64,000 nt of DNA, taken from assembly GCA_949152475.1 (NCBI GenBank), contig OX424562.1, positions 3,658,001 through 3,722,000 of the forward strand, given 5' to 3'. The position numbers and the translations under genes were made by a program. The notes under the pieces were generated by a model that ran no database searches, was not told where the DNA came from, and worked only from the letters and a program-made list of their open reading frames with translations. This stretch comes from Terebella lapidaria (taxonomy: Eukaryota; Annelida; Polychaeta; Terebellida; Terebellidae). Shown piece by piece: positions 23,201 through 33,792 of the stretch (position 1 is its first letter; each line of letters starts with the position of its first letter).

Positions 23201-24567
23201 AAGGGTGAACACACCAAAGGTCAACGAATACATCAATGAGCAGTGAACACACCAAAGGACAGTGAACACATCAAAGATCAGTGAACACTTCAAGGTCAGT
23301 AAAAACATCGAAGGGCAGTCAACACATCAAGGGTCAGTGAACACATCAAAGGTCAGTTAATACATCAAAGTTCAGTAAATATATATCAAAGGTCAGTGAG
23401 CATCGAAGGTCAGTGAACACATCGAAGTTCAGTGAACGCATGAAAGGTCATTGAACACATCAGAGGTCATGGAATTCATCAAAGGTCAGTAAGCATATAT
23501 CAAAGGTCAGTGAACACATCAAGGGGCAGTGAACACATCAAAGGTTGGTGAACAGTTCAGAGGTCAGTGACAACAGATCAAAGGTAAATGAACACATCAA
23601 AGGTCAGTGAACACATCAAATATAATTGAGCACATCAAATGTCAGTAAACACATCAAAGGTCAGTGAACAGTTCAGAAGTCAGTGATCAAAGGTAAATGA
23701 ACACATCAAAGATCAGTGAACACATCAAAGATCATTGAGCACATCAAAGATCATTGAGCACATCAAAGGTCAGTAAACACATCAAAGGTCAGTGAACACA
23801 TCAAAGATCATTGAGCACATCAAAGGTCAGTAAACACATCAAAGGTCAGTGAACACCTCAAAGGGCAATGAACACATCAAAGGTCAGTGAACACATCAAA
23901 GATCATTGAGCACATCAAAGGTCAGTAAACACATCAAAGGTCAGTGAACACATCAAAGATCATTGAGCACATATCAAATGTCAGTGGGCACATCAAAGGT
24001 CAGTGAACAGTTCACAGGTCAGTGATCAGAAGTTAATGAACACATCACGGTCAGTGAACACATCAAAGGTCGGTGAACACACCAACGGTCAGTGAACAAT
24101 TCAGAGGTCAGTTAGTAGATCAGTGTTTGTGGATACAGAGTTTGTTGAGGAGATCACTCGATGCTATATTGCAAGTGTGTTTTGTCTGTTTCAGTCATTC
24201 CTGGTTTAGAGAAGCAGCTACAGGAGTTGACCAAACTACACCTGAATCAGCAGGTCGGTGAAGTTTCCACAGTTTGATAACAGTCCAGTAAGTACTGAGT
24301 GATGCGGCTTCAATAACCTGTTGTATTCTGCTCACAGGACAGAGCATGTGAACTTACAGAAGAGGTCAAGAAGCTGTTTGCTCAGTACAACAACGTTGTA
24401 TCCTTGCTCTAAAGCTGTACTCTGGTAAGGATGAGTTCTCTCCAATATCACGCAGGCCTCTCTGCTCATAGCTAGTTCCTTGACAACTGTACCAGATCAG
24501 TGTGTTGTCGCGTCAGTTCGTACACTGGGACGAGACGATCACCCGACTAGAGTCACGACCAACGTGA
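14267..24567 (+). CDS. DCTN3: Dynactin subunit 3 (p24), seven coding exons
   Basis: Dynactin p24 is a small coiled-coil subunit in the shoulder of dynactin, the dynein cofactor that works on microtubules and at centrosomes and kinetochores. Coding exons: 14267-14365, 21861-21945, 22092-22178, 22266-22349, 24195-24253, 24338-24397, 24496-24567. All introns are GT-AG, phases close, and the sum is 546 nt (181 aa plus stop), against about 186 aa in human DCTN3. Family-like segments: LLEQKIENLEKLVFG at the N-terminus, LNDFLDPSFTENLTI in the middle, VIPGLEKQLQELTKLHLNQQ, and SRQFVHWDETITRLE matching the conserved SKQFVQWDELL end. The start context is CACCGCGATGT. Intron 1 is 7.5 kb and packed with repeats. 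Intron 4 is a 1.8-kb tandem array seeded by the exon-4 donor. A TAA at 24410 would be read only if exon 6 ran past its GTATCC donor. The gene looks intact. Confidence 0.95.
14392..14525. repeat. Short inverted repeat in DCTN3 intron 1
   Basis: GATAAGGCCGCCAAAGTGAT and its complement ATCGCTTTGGCGGCCTTATC bound the segment, with arms of about 27 bp starting just after exon 1. It is probably a tiny foldback insertion. Confidence 0.7.
14751..15468. mobile_element. Inverted-repeat element in DCTN3 intron 1
   Basis: The left arm (14751-14855) contains CCTGAAAACCCGGGATTTTC GTGTTGG-type sequence, and the right arm (15365-15468) contains its complement, CGAAAATCCCGGGTTTTCAG. The arms are about 105 bp at roughly 85 percent match. 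The interior has a poly(A) run near 15153. No ORF of a known family. Confidence 0.75.
15469..16698. other. DCTN3 intron 1, no feature recognised
   Basis: AT-rich intronic sequence. The phrase 'ATGGTGAACG/ATGGTTAACG' recurs a few times, but I see no gene or clear repeat family. Confidence 0.4.
17180..17300 (+). mobile_element. MITE family A, single arm
   Basis: TACTCAGATTTTTCTAACTC through TATACTTCACCTGTGAG matches the left arm of the copy at 3096. It breaks off where the GGTTACCGGAC element begins at 17301, and the other arm is not found. Confidence 0.7.
17301..18852 (+). mobile_element. GGTTACCGGAC repeat element with 133-bp internal repeats
   Basis: The left end TTAGGTTACCGGACCTATGG and the right end GTCCGGTAACC...GGCCTAA are imperfect inverted repeats. 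A CGTCCGTCGTC stretch follows the left end. From about 17720 to 18790 there are about eight units of 133 bp, each with 'CTAATATCTCGCTTATTATC', 'GGACATATAGGAAATGATAT' and a block rich in TGACC. No ORF. The family has a second, damaged copy at 46441-47150. Elements with these ends are abundant in some marine invertebrate genomes, as far as I recall. Confidence 0.8.
17822..18513 (-). promoter_or_regulatory. Array of DR1 and extended half-sites for nuclear receptors
   Basis: TGACCTNTGACC (complement of a DR1, AGGTCA-N-AGGTCA) occurs at 17834, 17967, 18100, 18234, 18368 and 18501, spaced 133-134 bp. A TCAAGGTCA extended half-site (ERR/NR5A type) lies a few bases downstream at 17851, 17985, 18118, 18252 and 18386. 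A TGACCTTGA stands just upstream in most units. The words match known receptor consensus sites. Whether any receptor binds them here is inference. Confidence 0.55.
18911..18926 (+). repeat. Poly(G) tract, 16 G
   Basis: Uninterrupted G run following TTTAGGGA, inside the TIR element of DCTN3 intron 1. Confidence 0.9.
20243..21860. other. DCTN3 intron 1, right part
   Basis: No gene or repeat family recognised apart from the ACCGGT cluster at 21363-21423, listed separately. Confidence 0.4.
21363..21423. promoter_or_regulatory. Cluster of four ACCGGT sites
   Basis: AACCGGTT at 21363, ACCGGT at 21372, 21391 and 21418, within 61 bp and about 440 bp upstream of DCTN3 exon 2. AACCGGTT is the known Grainyhead/CP2 core site. 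Function here is inferred only. Confidence 0.35.
22334..24130 (+). repeat. 19-bp minisatellite seeded by the DCTN3 exon-4 splice donor
   Basis: The unit is GTCAGTGAACACATCAAAG, repeated roughly 85-95 times with drift (GGCAATGAACACATCAAAG, ATCATTGAGCACATCAAAG and others). The first unit is the end of exon 4 itself (AGTGAACACATCAAAG, 22334-22349) followed by the donor GTCAGT, so the array fills almost all of intron 4. By eye, about 25 units keep AAAGGTCAGT exactly and others keep AAGGTCAGT or GAGGTCAGT. There are no distinct spacers. Confidence 0.95.
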
Positions 24568-24806
24568 ACACATCAAACCTTAATATTGGCTTCATTAGTG
24601 AACAATTCGTGTCTTTGAATCAGATCTTGTGTTCAGACAATGATGCACCTCATGCTTTCATTTCTTGTTGATAGTAGGTCTATGTCTGTATTATTTGTAT
24701 ATATTTAACTTATATTCTGCTGCGCATATTGGTTAAATGTTTTGATTTGGGAGCTGTCATCATTTGTCGCCATTTATTCTCATGACAAATACAGTCAACA
24801 TGTAAA

Positions 24807-24812
24807 AATAAA
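24807..24812 (+). terminator. Possible DCTN3 polyadenylation signal
   Basis: AATAAA about 240 bp after the stop codon, in an A-rich context. It is the first canonical hexamer I found downstream. Confidence 0.5.
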
Positions 24813-25093
24813 ATAACAATGGAATCTATCATGGTTAGTAGTTTACTTTTTGTATGGAGATATCCTATGGTAAAACCACAATACCTATTCATTTTATCTA
24901 GCAACCAAAGTGGCCAATTGTTGACAGTTGGGGATGTTGAAATTATGATATTAGGGAGGTTGAGATTTTACGCAGGAACTGGAATTCCTGGAGACTTGAA
25001 TTTATCATACAAACATTATTTCGTATTTGAATTCAAGTGGTCAGATGATCATCACAATTTTTTTTCGTCCTTGTTTGTAGCAAAATTTTATTG

Positions 25094-27280
25094 AAAAGTC
25101 GTCTTTCAGTTGCTATTGCTTTCCGTTTCACTTACGTCTGAATTGACAAATTGGTTGGTCGAATTGACAAATACCACCGTCTGGGCCTACTGGTTTGCTT
25201 CCAGTCACTGTGGTGAGATAAACCAGAAAGAGTAGAATGAAGAGAGGGAAACGCAGTACGGCTGTTTTGGCCATAAGCCCAATGGTTAAAAAGTGCATAA
25301 ATCCAAGTCATTTCAATTACACGTTTGACACAGGGTGCATACATGGAGTGCATAATGTACATTTGCTCTCTGGGGGTGGGGGGGGGGGTGGTGGCAGACT
25401 GCATAAGTGCATAATGGAAATACATGGTCAATGCGCATTTGACACAGGGTGTGTAGTATACATGGAGTGCATAAATGCACATTTGCTCTCTGGGGGAGGG
25501 GGGGGGGGGCTGGTGGCAGACTGCATAATGCACAAATGCATACATGGTCAATGCACGTTTGACACAGGGTGCACACATTGAGTGCATAAATGCACATTTG
25601 CTCTCTCGGGGAGGGTTGGGCCCTGTGACAGGGTGTATGAATGCATAAGTGCATAAATGCATACGTGGTCAATGAAAGTTTGACACAGGGTGCACACATG
25701 AAGTGCATAAATGCACATTTGCTCTCTGGGGGGAGGAGGCCTGGTGGCAGAGTGCATAAATGCACAAGTGCATACATGGTCAATGCACGTTTGACACAGG
25801 ATGCATACATACCATGGAGTGCATAAATGCACATTTGCTCTCTGGGGAAGGGGTGGGCCCTGTGACAGGGTGCATGAATACATATGCACTCTTGACACAG
25901 GGTGCATACATGGAGTGCATAAATGCACATTTGCACTGTTTAGGAGGGGTGGGCCCTGTGACTGCGTGCGTAAGTTTTCAACAATCATAACAACAATTAC
26001 TCTGAAACTTTGGGGTGGAAAGGGGCATGGTTCGGAGCGCCCGTACGACATTACATGGGCGTGGAAGGGAGGTGTTTGTTGTCATTGTGACAGTATTTTT
26101 TTTCAACAATTATAACAACAATTACTCTAAAAAGTCGTCTTTCAGTTGCTATTGCTTTCCGTTTCACTTACGTCTGAATTGACAAATTGGTTGGTCGAAT
26201 TGACAAATACCACCGTCTGGGCCTACTGGTTTGCTTCCAGTCACTGTGGTGAGATAAACCAGAAAGAGTAGAATGAAGAGAGGGAAACGCAGTACGGCTG
26301 TTTTGGCCATAAGCCCAATGGTTAAAAAGTGCATAAATCCAAGTCATTTCAAATACACGTTTGACACAGGGTGCATACATGGAGTGCATAAATGCACATT
26401 TGCTCTTGGGGGTGGGGTGGGCCATGTGACATCGTGCATAAATGCATGAGTGCATAAATGCATACATGGTCAATGCATGTTTGACACAGGGTGCATACAT
26501 GGAGTGCATAATGTACATTTGCTCTCTGGGGAGGGGGGGTGGTGGCAGACTGCATAAGTGCATAATGGAAATACATGGTCAATGCGCATTTGACACAGGG
26601 TGTGTAGTATACATGGAGTGCATAAATGCACATTTGCTCTCTGGGGGAGGGGGGGGGGGCTGGTGGCAGACTGCATAAATGCACAAATGCATACATGGTC
26701 AATGCACGTTTGACACAGGGTGCACACATTGAGTGCATAAATGCACATTTGCTCTCTCGGGGAGGGTTGGGCCCTGTGACAGGGTGTATGAATGCATAAG
26801 TGCATAAATGCATACGTGGTCAATGAAAGTTTGACACAGGGTGCACACATGAAGTGCATAAATGCACATTTGCTCTCTGGGGGGAAGGAGGCCTGGTGGC
26901 AGAGTGCATAAATGCACAAGTGCATACATGGTCAATGCACGTTTGACACAGGATGCATACATACCATGGAGTGCATAAATGCACATTTGCTCTCTGGGGA
27001 AGGGATGGGCCCTGTGACAGGGTGCATGAATACATATGCACTCTTGACACAGGGTGCATACATGGAGTGCATAAATGCACATTTGCACTGTTTAGGAGGG
27101 GTGGGCCCTGTGACTGCGTGCGTAAGTTTTCAACAATCATAACAACAATTACTCTGAAACTTTGGGGTGGAAAGGGGCATGGTTCGGAGCGCCCGTACGA
27201 CATAACATGGGCGTGGAAGGGAGGTGTTTGTTGTCATTGTGACAGTATTTGTTTCAACAATTATAACAACAATTACTCTC
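25094..27280. repeat. Direct duplication of a ~1.04-kb block built of 116-bp minisatellites
   Basis: AAAAGTCGTCTTTCAGTTGC begins both copies, at 25094 and 26130. The offset between copies is 1036 bp at the left and 1152 bp at the right, so the second copy holds one more 116-bp unit. Units read ...ATGGTCAATGCACGTTTGAC ACAGGGTGCATACATGGAGTGCATAAATGCAC... and end in a G-rich stretch. Copies are nearly identical. The long open frames here on both strands are low-complexity shadows. Confidence 0.9.
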
Positions 27281-27560
27281 AAACTTCGAGGCGGAGGGGG
27301 GTCGGGCATGTCACGCAGGGCCCGTATGACATTACCAGGCCGTGGTTGGGAGGTATATGTTGCCTTTGTGACAGTATTTTTCTCAACAGTTATAACAACA
27401 ATGATCCTATAACTGGGGCGGAGGGAGATATGTCCCAGAGAGCCCGTATCACATTACAAGGGCGAAGTTGGGAGGTGCTTGTTGCTGTTGTGACAATATT
27501 TTTTCAACAGTTATAACAACAATAACTCTAACATTTTGTGGTGGAGAGGAGCATGGTGCG
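25975..27560. repeat. ~105-bp tandem repeats with CAACAATTATAACAACAAT
   Basis: Units contain CAACAnTTATAACAACAATnA, a GGGCATG...GCCCGTA(C/T)GACATTAC segment and GGGAGGT(G/A)TTTGTTG. One or two follow the first block and about four follow the second, running to about 27560. Confidence 0.75.
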
Positions 27561-27929
27561 GAGCGCCCAGATGACATTACAAGGGCGTGGTACACAACCG
27601 AAGCATAGCAAAATATATGCCAGGTGTACATGTCTCAATGGGGTCTTTTCAGGAATCTCCTTCTGGGACTTGTCTGATCGCTCCTTGGTGGTCGACTTGA
27701 CCGGCTTGACAGTAGCAGCTGAGACCATCATCTGTACATATAAGACAAAACATTTACAACAAAATATAATATGCTGAGTTACATACGAGGTAGTCTACTC
27801 CTTCCAGTCGCTCCAACACAAGAAAGGGCCCCTCGTATGGTTTCCTGAGCTTGGGGGCCAGGTTCAACTGGCCTATCTCAGTTTGCAACCACACATAATC
27901 CCCTGGTTTGTGAGGTTGTTGGTGGACCG

Positions 27930-28412
27930 TCACGTTAACTGTTCCTTCTGGCGGACAGCCGCAGTCTTGAGATGCCTGCGGACCACCTCATGTGCGCACT
28001 GCAGTCGCTCCCGAAACCGGTCCATATATGCCCCATAGGATTCGACCGCCTTCCCAGTATCATGGATGCCAAGCAGGATCTCTGCAGGCAACCTGACTTC
28101 CCATCTCAGCATAACCAGGTTTGGCGTCAACCCTGAGCTTTCCTGGGGAGTAGCACGATACGCTGCAGCGAGGCAACCAAGATGGCGATCCCATTCTCTC
28201 TGCGCACCCTTCAGCGTACGATGAAAACGTTCAGTGAGGCCATTGCAACGGGGGTTGCGGGCGGATGAGCGAGTACGCCTGATCTCGCCTCGCCCCATGT
28301 ATTTGCACCTCGCCCCATGTATTGCAGACAAATGTTGAATAAATATTTTTGAATTGAATTGAATTGAAAATCTCCGGAAGTTGCCACAGTCATTTGAAAA
28401 TCTCACTCTCAT
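27930..28412 (-). pseudogene. Integrase core end of Ty3/gypsy fossil
   Basis: RNPRCNGLTERFHRTLKGAQ resembles the end of the integrase core with its catalytic Glu. LGCLAAAYRATPQESSGLTP and EVRLPAEILLG are the usual following motifs. Fossil. Confidence 0.7.
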
Positions 28413-28439
28413 AATTCCTGCCTTGATCGCTGTGGATGT

Positions 28440-28919
28440 TCAGTGGGCAACCAAAACGTGAGATGACCTCATCAAGAATGACAGTGGCTGTTGTTTGTGC
28501 AGTCTGATCTGGCACCGCGAAAACTTAGACCCACTTGGAAATATAATTAGTGACCACCAGTACATACTTGTTCCGGTCTTAGGCAATGGGCCAAGTACGT
28601 CCGTGGTTAAACGGTCCATTGGAGCGCCCACACGTCCTGGGGGCTTGATCGCCTCATAAACGTCACACTTAGCAACAAAGACATTAATGTCGGTGCGCAT
28701 ACCAAACCAATAGACGTGCTGAAGCGCCTCCTCACGAGTTTTCTTCTGACCAAGATGGCCAGACAGAAGAGCGTTGTGCATTTGCATACAAATTTCTTTA
28801 CGCAGTGAGACTGGAACGACCAGTTGCATGTGCTCTCCGGTCCCATTCCTACGAAAGAACCGCCTGACCAGAACCCGATCACACATCTCAGGTTGCTCCA
28901 TTGGCACCAATAGTGGCAC
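28440..28919 (-). pseudogene. Integrase zinc-binding region of Ty3/gypsy fossil
   Basis: HNALLSGHLGQKKTREEALQ and HVYWFGMRTDINVFVAKCDV resemble the H-H-C-C zinc-binding region that precedes the integrase core, and DRLTTDVLGPLPKT resembles the start of the core. It is a broken fossil and is not continuous with the next ORF. Confidence 0.7.
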
Positions 28920-28980
28920 AGAGTGGGATTCTTGTCCTCCATCGATTTACTGGACGGTCTTTCCCGTTGCTCCACCCCAT

Positions 28981-29565
28981 TCAACACTTCATAGACTGCC
29001 TCGTCAGTATGCTTTTCGGTTCCTTAATGTATTCAACCTGTTGCCAGGCCCTCTCTTCCTGGAGGCCATCCAGGAACCTCCGCAGGAACCTCAACTCGGC
29101 AGCGTACTCTTCCATGGACTCAGAGGCCTTCTGGCACTGGTTGCTGAACCTCGCCCCATAAGATTTGGCTGTCTCAACGACCGTATACCTGTAGTCCTGG
29201 GGTGTGCTTTTGGACAGTAGCCCATAGACAAATTCACCAGCTACATCTTGGAGTTTGGACATGAGTTCCACCAGTCGCTCCCCCTCGTCCCATCCCAGTC
29301 TATCGGCCACATCCTCGAACCGGTTGAACCACACGGTCCACTGCTCCTTGCCAATAAAACTGGTAAAACGAGGCCCTCGCCCCATGTATTGGCGGACAGA
29401 TCCCACACTCCTGCACTGCTGTGCAGTATCATCACTGCTAATGTCCCCGCTGGACTGACCAGTGCATGGAGAGGAACTGGACGACCATGTCCAGAGTTCT
29501 ACCTTCTTTCTGGAAGTAAGACTGGGATCTTTCTTCCCCTTGCGGACCTCTGCCTGCACGATCAT
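28981..29565 (-). pseudogene. Gag-like ORF of Ty3/gypsy fossil
   Basis: Residues about 65-190 look like a retrotransposon gag core: FIGKEQWTVWFNRFEDVAD, LVELMSKLQDVAGEFVYGLL, and SESMEEYAAELRFL with the usual spacing. The N-terminus is Ser/Thr-rich. No zinc knuckle is present in what remains. Part of the fossil at 27790-29600. Confidence 0.65.
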
Positions 29566-29600
29566 CTTTCCAGCAATCTAGAGCAAAGGGTCATGTCAGT

Positions 29601-30479
29601 CGCTCGCTCACTCCACCAAAGAGCCTAAAATACCAAGAGCGGGCATTGGCCGTATTTCCAAACTGACCACTCCTCCACTGGCGATTCAACTTGTAACTCA
29701 AAAGATATTGCCCAGCAGTGCCGTCATGAGCAATTGCTGAGCAGGTCACTCCTTCTTTGGCGATGTTTCACTGTAGCTCCTATCTAAATTCAAGTGTAGC
29801 TCCTTAAATGCTGTATGACTCCCAAGTGTTGCTCCTTAGGCTTCCAGTGTAGCTCCCAGTTGGATGTTGCTCTGCAGACTGCCAATTTCCCCTGGGAGCC
29901 CTGCTTAAATACACTGGCTCCAGAACCAGGTCACGGTGACCCAGATCGAGATCAAGGGTCAAATATGCAGGATTCTGGCTCAGATTGAGGCCAGAATTTC
30001 CAGAGTGCCAGGCGTTTATAGCCTCTCCATTTTCGGTTCAGCCCACGCTGGTATTGCTCCCAGTAAAATCTAAATAGATGAAGAAATATGCCCTGACATC
30101 CTCTAAATTATGTTTCCACAATGAATTCCCACACCCTGCCTCATAAATAAATGTATATGCCTCCTAGGCATTAAAATCACTCTCGAAGCAGTCGGCCAAA
30201 ATGTAAACATATCGAGCGTCACGCCCCCTAGCGCATGCAATAAAACCACATGAGCTACGGCTGGCAGTCGGAAAAATATAAACAAACTATACCACGGGGA
30301 AAACTAGATAAACTGCATCAAGGATGCTCAATTTAATGAGCCATCAAAATAAACTTCGTTCCGATTTTTATCGACAACCAACCCCGAGTGTGGATAACTG
30401 CCCTCCCACGAAAATTGGCCAAATGCCAAGCAAATTGCCTACTCTACACCCAGGGACCTAATCTTTACACTTGTTCCCT
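29601..30479. other. No gene recognised
   Basis: The word TGTAGCTCC recurs between about 29770 and 29860. This may be leader or LTR sequence of the neighbouring gypsy fossil, but I found no partner copy. Confidence 0.35.
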
Positions 30480-32680
30480 GGAGGACCACCTAGCAGTCTG
30501 TGGAGTCTGTGGCTTCTGTTCCAGAGTCTGCCCCCGAGGAGCCTCCTTCCAAGAAACATATTTGCCTAGTCCAGACAGGTTTGCCGACACTGCTGCATCC
30601 AAGGTCGTCTCCAATTTTTACGATTATACCTTTGCCCAGGTCTAGGAAGCCTCCCCAGATCTCACCAACAAGCTCGAGGTCAAAGAGTTGCACTACTCGT
30701 CGCTTGGGCACCACGTCCTTTTAACACGGAACGTGTTTCAAACTGGACGTCTGCTTTCCCTGGTTCAGCAGCATTGCCTAAGTCTGCTCCCTGGTCGAGA
30801 AGATCTCGCCACCCAGTGCAGTCGATACTCCATACTGGCAAGTTCATCTCACACTTTCAAGGGCAGCTCAAGCATTATCAGACCTCTGAGTGGTCGAACA
30901 GCATGGAGGTAGGTAATAGAGAAAGCACGAGTAACTGTCCATTCGTAGATCTGAAAGGCCGAGGCCCGAAGGGCCATGGCTTTTCAGATTTACGAATGGA
31001 CAGTTTACGAGTGCTTTCTCAGACTTAAAATACACCACCCAGACTGTCCATTCTTAGACTCAATAAGAATGGACTACATTCTTCTTTTTTCTGTCCATTC
31101 TTGAAAAATAATGGAGCGCACAAACAATAGTGTGACGTCACAGGTGTATTTTAACGGCAGTGAATGAGGACCTTCCCTTCATCCCCTCTGGGTTCAAGGT
31201 CTCGAGTGTTTTGATAAACTCCTAGCGATGAGTCATACCTGCATCGGGTGCAGCTTGTGGTCAACGCCATAGACTGGCTCTCCGGCCTACTCAGGCATCA
31301 GGTAGACCAATTCGTCCCTTACTCCACCATCGGCGATGTGGAGGCTCACCCGGTTGGGACAGATCACTAAGGAATCACAAGTCGAATGAGCTAACGTCGT
31401 CTTGCGCCATAGGGACAGGTTTTTGAAAAGCTCTCATCTTCAAAGCTCTCGGACGCCTCCCATACCAAACTCCAGTCCACGCTCGTTTTAAGCAGTAAAC
31501 TGTTCGACCAGGAGATTCTCACCAAGGTCGGGCAGGCGGTTGCCCAGGAGGCTGATCTCCTCAGGAAGTTCAAGCTGGTGGAGTGAGAGGACAAGAAGCC
31601 CACTGCCCGCCCACTTCCTGATCCATCCATCCTCGAGGCACTTCCTATGTTTCCAGTGGAGCAAACTCCATCTACCGGTTCCGGGCGCTCTGCATTGGCC
31701 TGTCCACAGTGCTGTACCTCTTTACCAGGGTGTTCCAGCCAGTGTCTGCCTGTACACACCGCGGAGGGATTCAGCACTCCAGGTACCTGCACGATCAACA
31801 GATGGTTGCAACCCACACTGATTGATTGTTTAGCAGTGTCAGCGGAATCACCTCATCAACTTTAAGTAGTCTGATCTGCTTCCAACCCAGAGGATAACAT
31901 GCAGCGGAACTCGACCTGAGTTCATCTCTTGCCAAACCGACGGTGGACTTGTGTTCCTATGACTCATAGGTCACATGGTCTCCCTGGAGAGGATTTTTCT
32001 CCTGTTCCACCATGGGTACCGTTGGGACGCCTCTCAAGATTTCACGACCTTGGTGCCGGTGCTCCCATTCTTCAGTCCGATATCCAGTAGTGGATAGACG
32101 ACAGCAAGGCTGTGTGGTTGGGCCTTCATCATTTCCAATGGACAGTCGACGGTTTTACAATCTTCGCGATGACCGAGAATACGACTGTAGTCGGTACATA
32201 AAGAACAAGGGGAGGGGGAGGCACGGTCAAGGGAACTATTACCTTGATTTGCAGCATATTGGAATGGACCGAGACTCGGGACGTAAGCCTTCTTCCTTGT
32301 CACATTCATTCATGGAGCTATGAACACGTTAGCGGAAGCTCTCTCCCGGAGTAGTATAATTGCAACAAACTGCATGGCATCTCAACCCCCAGGTCTGCAG
32401 TCATCTGTGGCCTCTTTGGGTCATCCTCGTCTGAATCTTGTCACGACCTTCCAGAACCATCGGCTCCCGTTCCATGTGTCGCCATTCCCAGACCCTCATG
32501 TCTGGTCATTGCTCTGGACTGGACCGGTTTCTGCACGCTTTTCCGATGTTCTTCCATCTTCTGGTCGTCTTGCAGACAGTTGTCACACTTGCTTACCAGC
32601 TTGATCGGCGCAACCTGCCTCAGCTTCATGGCCGTACAGCTCATGAGGTATGCGGGATCGCCTTATCATAGACTAAGACC
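30480..32680 (+). mobile_element. DIRS-like retroelement fossil (RNase H end best preserved)
   Basis: From about 32310 the + strand reads NTLAEALSRSSIIAT, then HPRLNLVTTFQNHRLPFHVS PFPDPH-like sequence. This resembles the RNase H end of DIRS-type elements ('NVLADALSR...DLFATRFN..LPVYVSPVPDP'). RT/RNase H-like scraps lie at about 31850-32310 and gag-like scraps at 30540-31600 (RFADTAASKVVSNFYDYTFA). The element is badly broken, with many breaks, and old. No recombinase was recognised. The class assignment is moderate. Confidence 0.5.
30909..31022. repeat. Small foldback inside the DIRS-like fossil
   Basis: AGAAAGCACGAGTAACTGTC and its near-complement GACAGTTTACGAGTGCTTTC form arms of about 45 bp around a GGCCCGAAGGGCC centre. 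CTGTCCATTC repeats follow to about 31105. Confidence 0.75.
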
Positions 32681-33034
32681 TTCTTTCACAACAGAGTTGA
32701 CATGATGTCCTGTACACATATTAATCGGTCTGAGTCGATAGAGTTCGTCCGAGAGTCGAGACATGTCCTGTATGTAAAACTAGGAAAAGGTTGAATAAGA
32801 CTTCCACACGGCTGCTCTAATGACAACAAAACTGAACTAGGACAAAATGGGTCGTCATGATCATGTACTAGTAATCACACAGAGGGTGAACCGCTCAGGT
32901 AACTACCATTACCAGCACAGGGTCCTAACCCCGGGGTCCTAACGCACCGGCTAACTTAGCTTTGGTTCACCCACATTTTATGTGTGGTTGGCGAATGAGG
33001 GCTCGCCTAACAAATCGACGCCATTATCGGAAGG
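32681..33034. other. No gene recognised
   Basis: Non-coding flank between the DIRS-like fossil and the young LTR element. Nothing supportable. Confidence 0.4.
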
Positions 33035-33038
33035 TAAG

Positions 33039-33792
33039 TGTGAAGAATACGGTTCACTGGCCCGTATCAGGCCGAATGTCTGTGATGTTGTGCTACTACA
33101 GACCAACAAGCCGGCAGTTCAATTCAAACTGTTTATTGTGGTGATAATGTCGATGTTAACACTCACACCACAATCGGGGCCGCTCACACCTACGTCGGTG
33201 ATTTCCCAGTCGAAGTATCCTAATAGTATAGTCCTTTATATATATATGACAGTTTATATATCCACGTTATATCAGCTTTTATATTCCTTTATGTGATCAC
33301 GGCCGTTCTTCTTGGTACAATATACAATGCGACCGTCTACATTGATCACTTCTACTCAACTGCGCAAATAACTGGGGCCGAGGGATCATGTGTCTGTGTA
33401 ATTTCCCGCCAAGTGTAAGCGGTGTTGTGATAGGTCAAATGTATGGTGCAATGCGCTGATGTCACCGGGAAAGTGGGTTTCCCCGGCTCGTGTCAATACT
33501 TGTAATGCCTGTATCTGTGCACGTGATGTGTGGAGTATGTGTGTCAAGTTCTATGTTTAGAAGTCAGTGCATGTGAAGGTCAAGGTCGAGTAAACGGGGC
33601 CGAGTGTACTGAACTAGCGGGGCCGCAGGTGCGTGGTTTGACCTGTGTATGTAACCATGACTACATGGAGTTTATGCTTGTGATCGTATAGTATGTACCT
33701 GTCCTGTATGTAAGTCATGTAGAATGAATGTTTGTTGTGGAAAAGTGTAGTGCGCGGGAGGGACGGGAGTTACAGTCGCTAAAATTACTACA
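33039..33792 (-). repeat. 3' LTR of the young Ty3/gypsy element
   Basis: 754 bp, same length as the other LTR and almost identical to it. It contains four GGGGCCG words and a TATATATA stretch. The adjoining purine-rich tract on the coding strand (GAATTAATGAAGGGGTGTTA, 33793-33812) is the likely polypurine primer. Confidence 0.95.

Larger units (their letters stand above)
27790..29600 (-). mobile_element. Ty3/gypsy fossil with gag and integrase parts
   Basis: On the - strand a gag-like ORF (28981-29565) is followed directly by integrase-type ORFs (28440-28919, 27930-28412). The protease, reverse transcriptase and RNase H expected between them are absent. The word AATACATGGGGCGAGG occurs three times, at two places in the element. 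A scrap ending in repeated ATTGA near 28330-28370 looks like the tail of a small LINE or SINE insertion. The element is broken, with a large internal loss and several further breaks. No LTR pair found. Middle-aged to old. Confidence 0.75.

Noticed and set aside
22334-24130. Evenly spaced repeats that could suggest a CRISPR array
   Set aside because: Units are directly abutting with no unique spacers, the organism is an animal, and the repeat derives from a splice junction.
24338-24412. In-frame TAA after DCTN3 exon 6, suggesting a truncated protein
   Set aside because: A GTATCC donor after codon GTT ends exon 6 at 24397, and an AG at 24494-24495 opens an exon that completes the conserved SRQFVHWDETITRLE end in phase.
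25132-27516. Many long ORFs on both strands (His/Cys/Met-rich)
   Set aside because: They are readings of the same 116-bp minisatellite in several frames, without signature domains.
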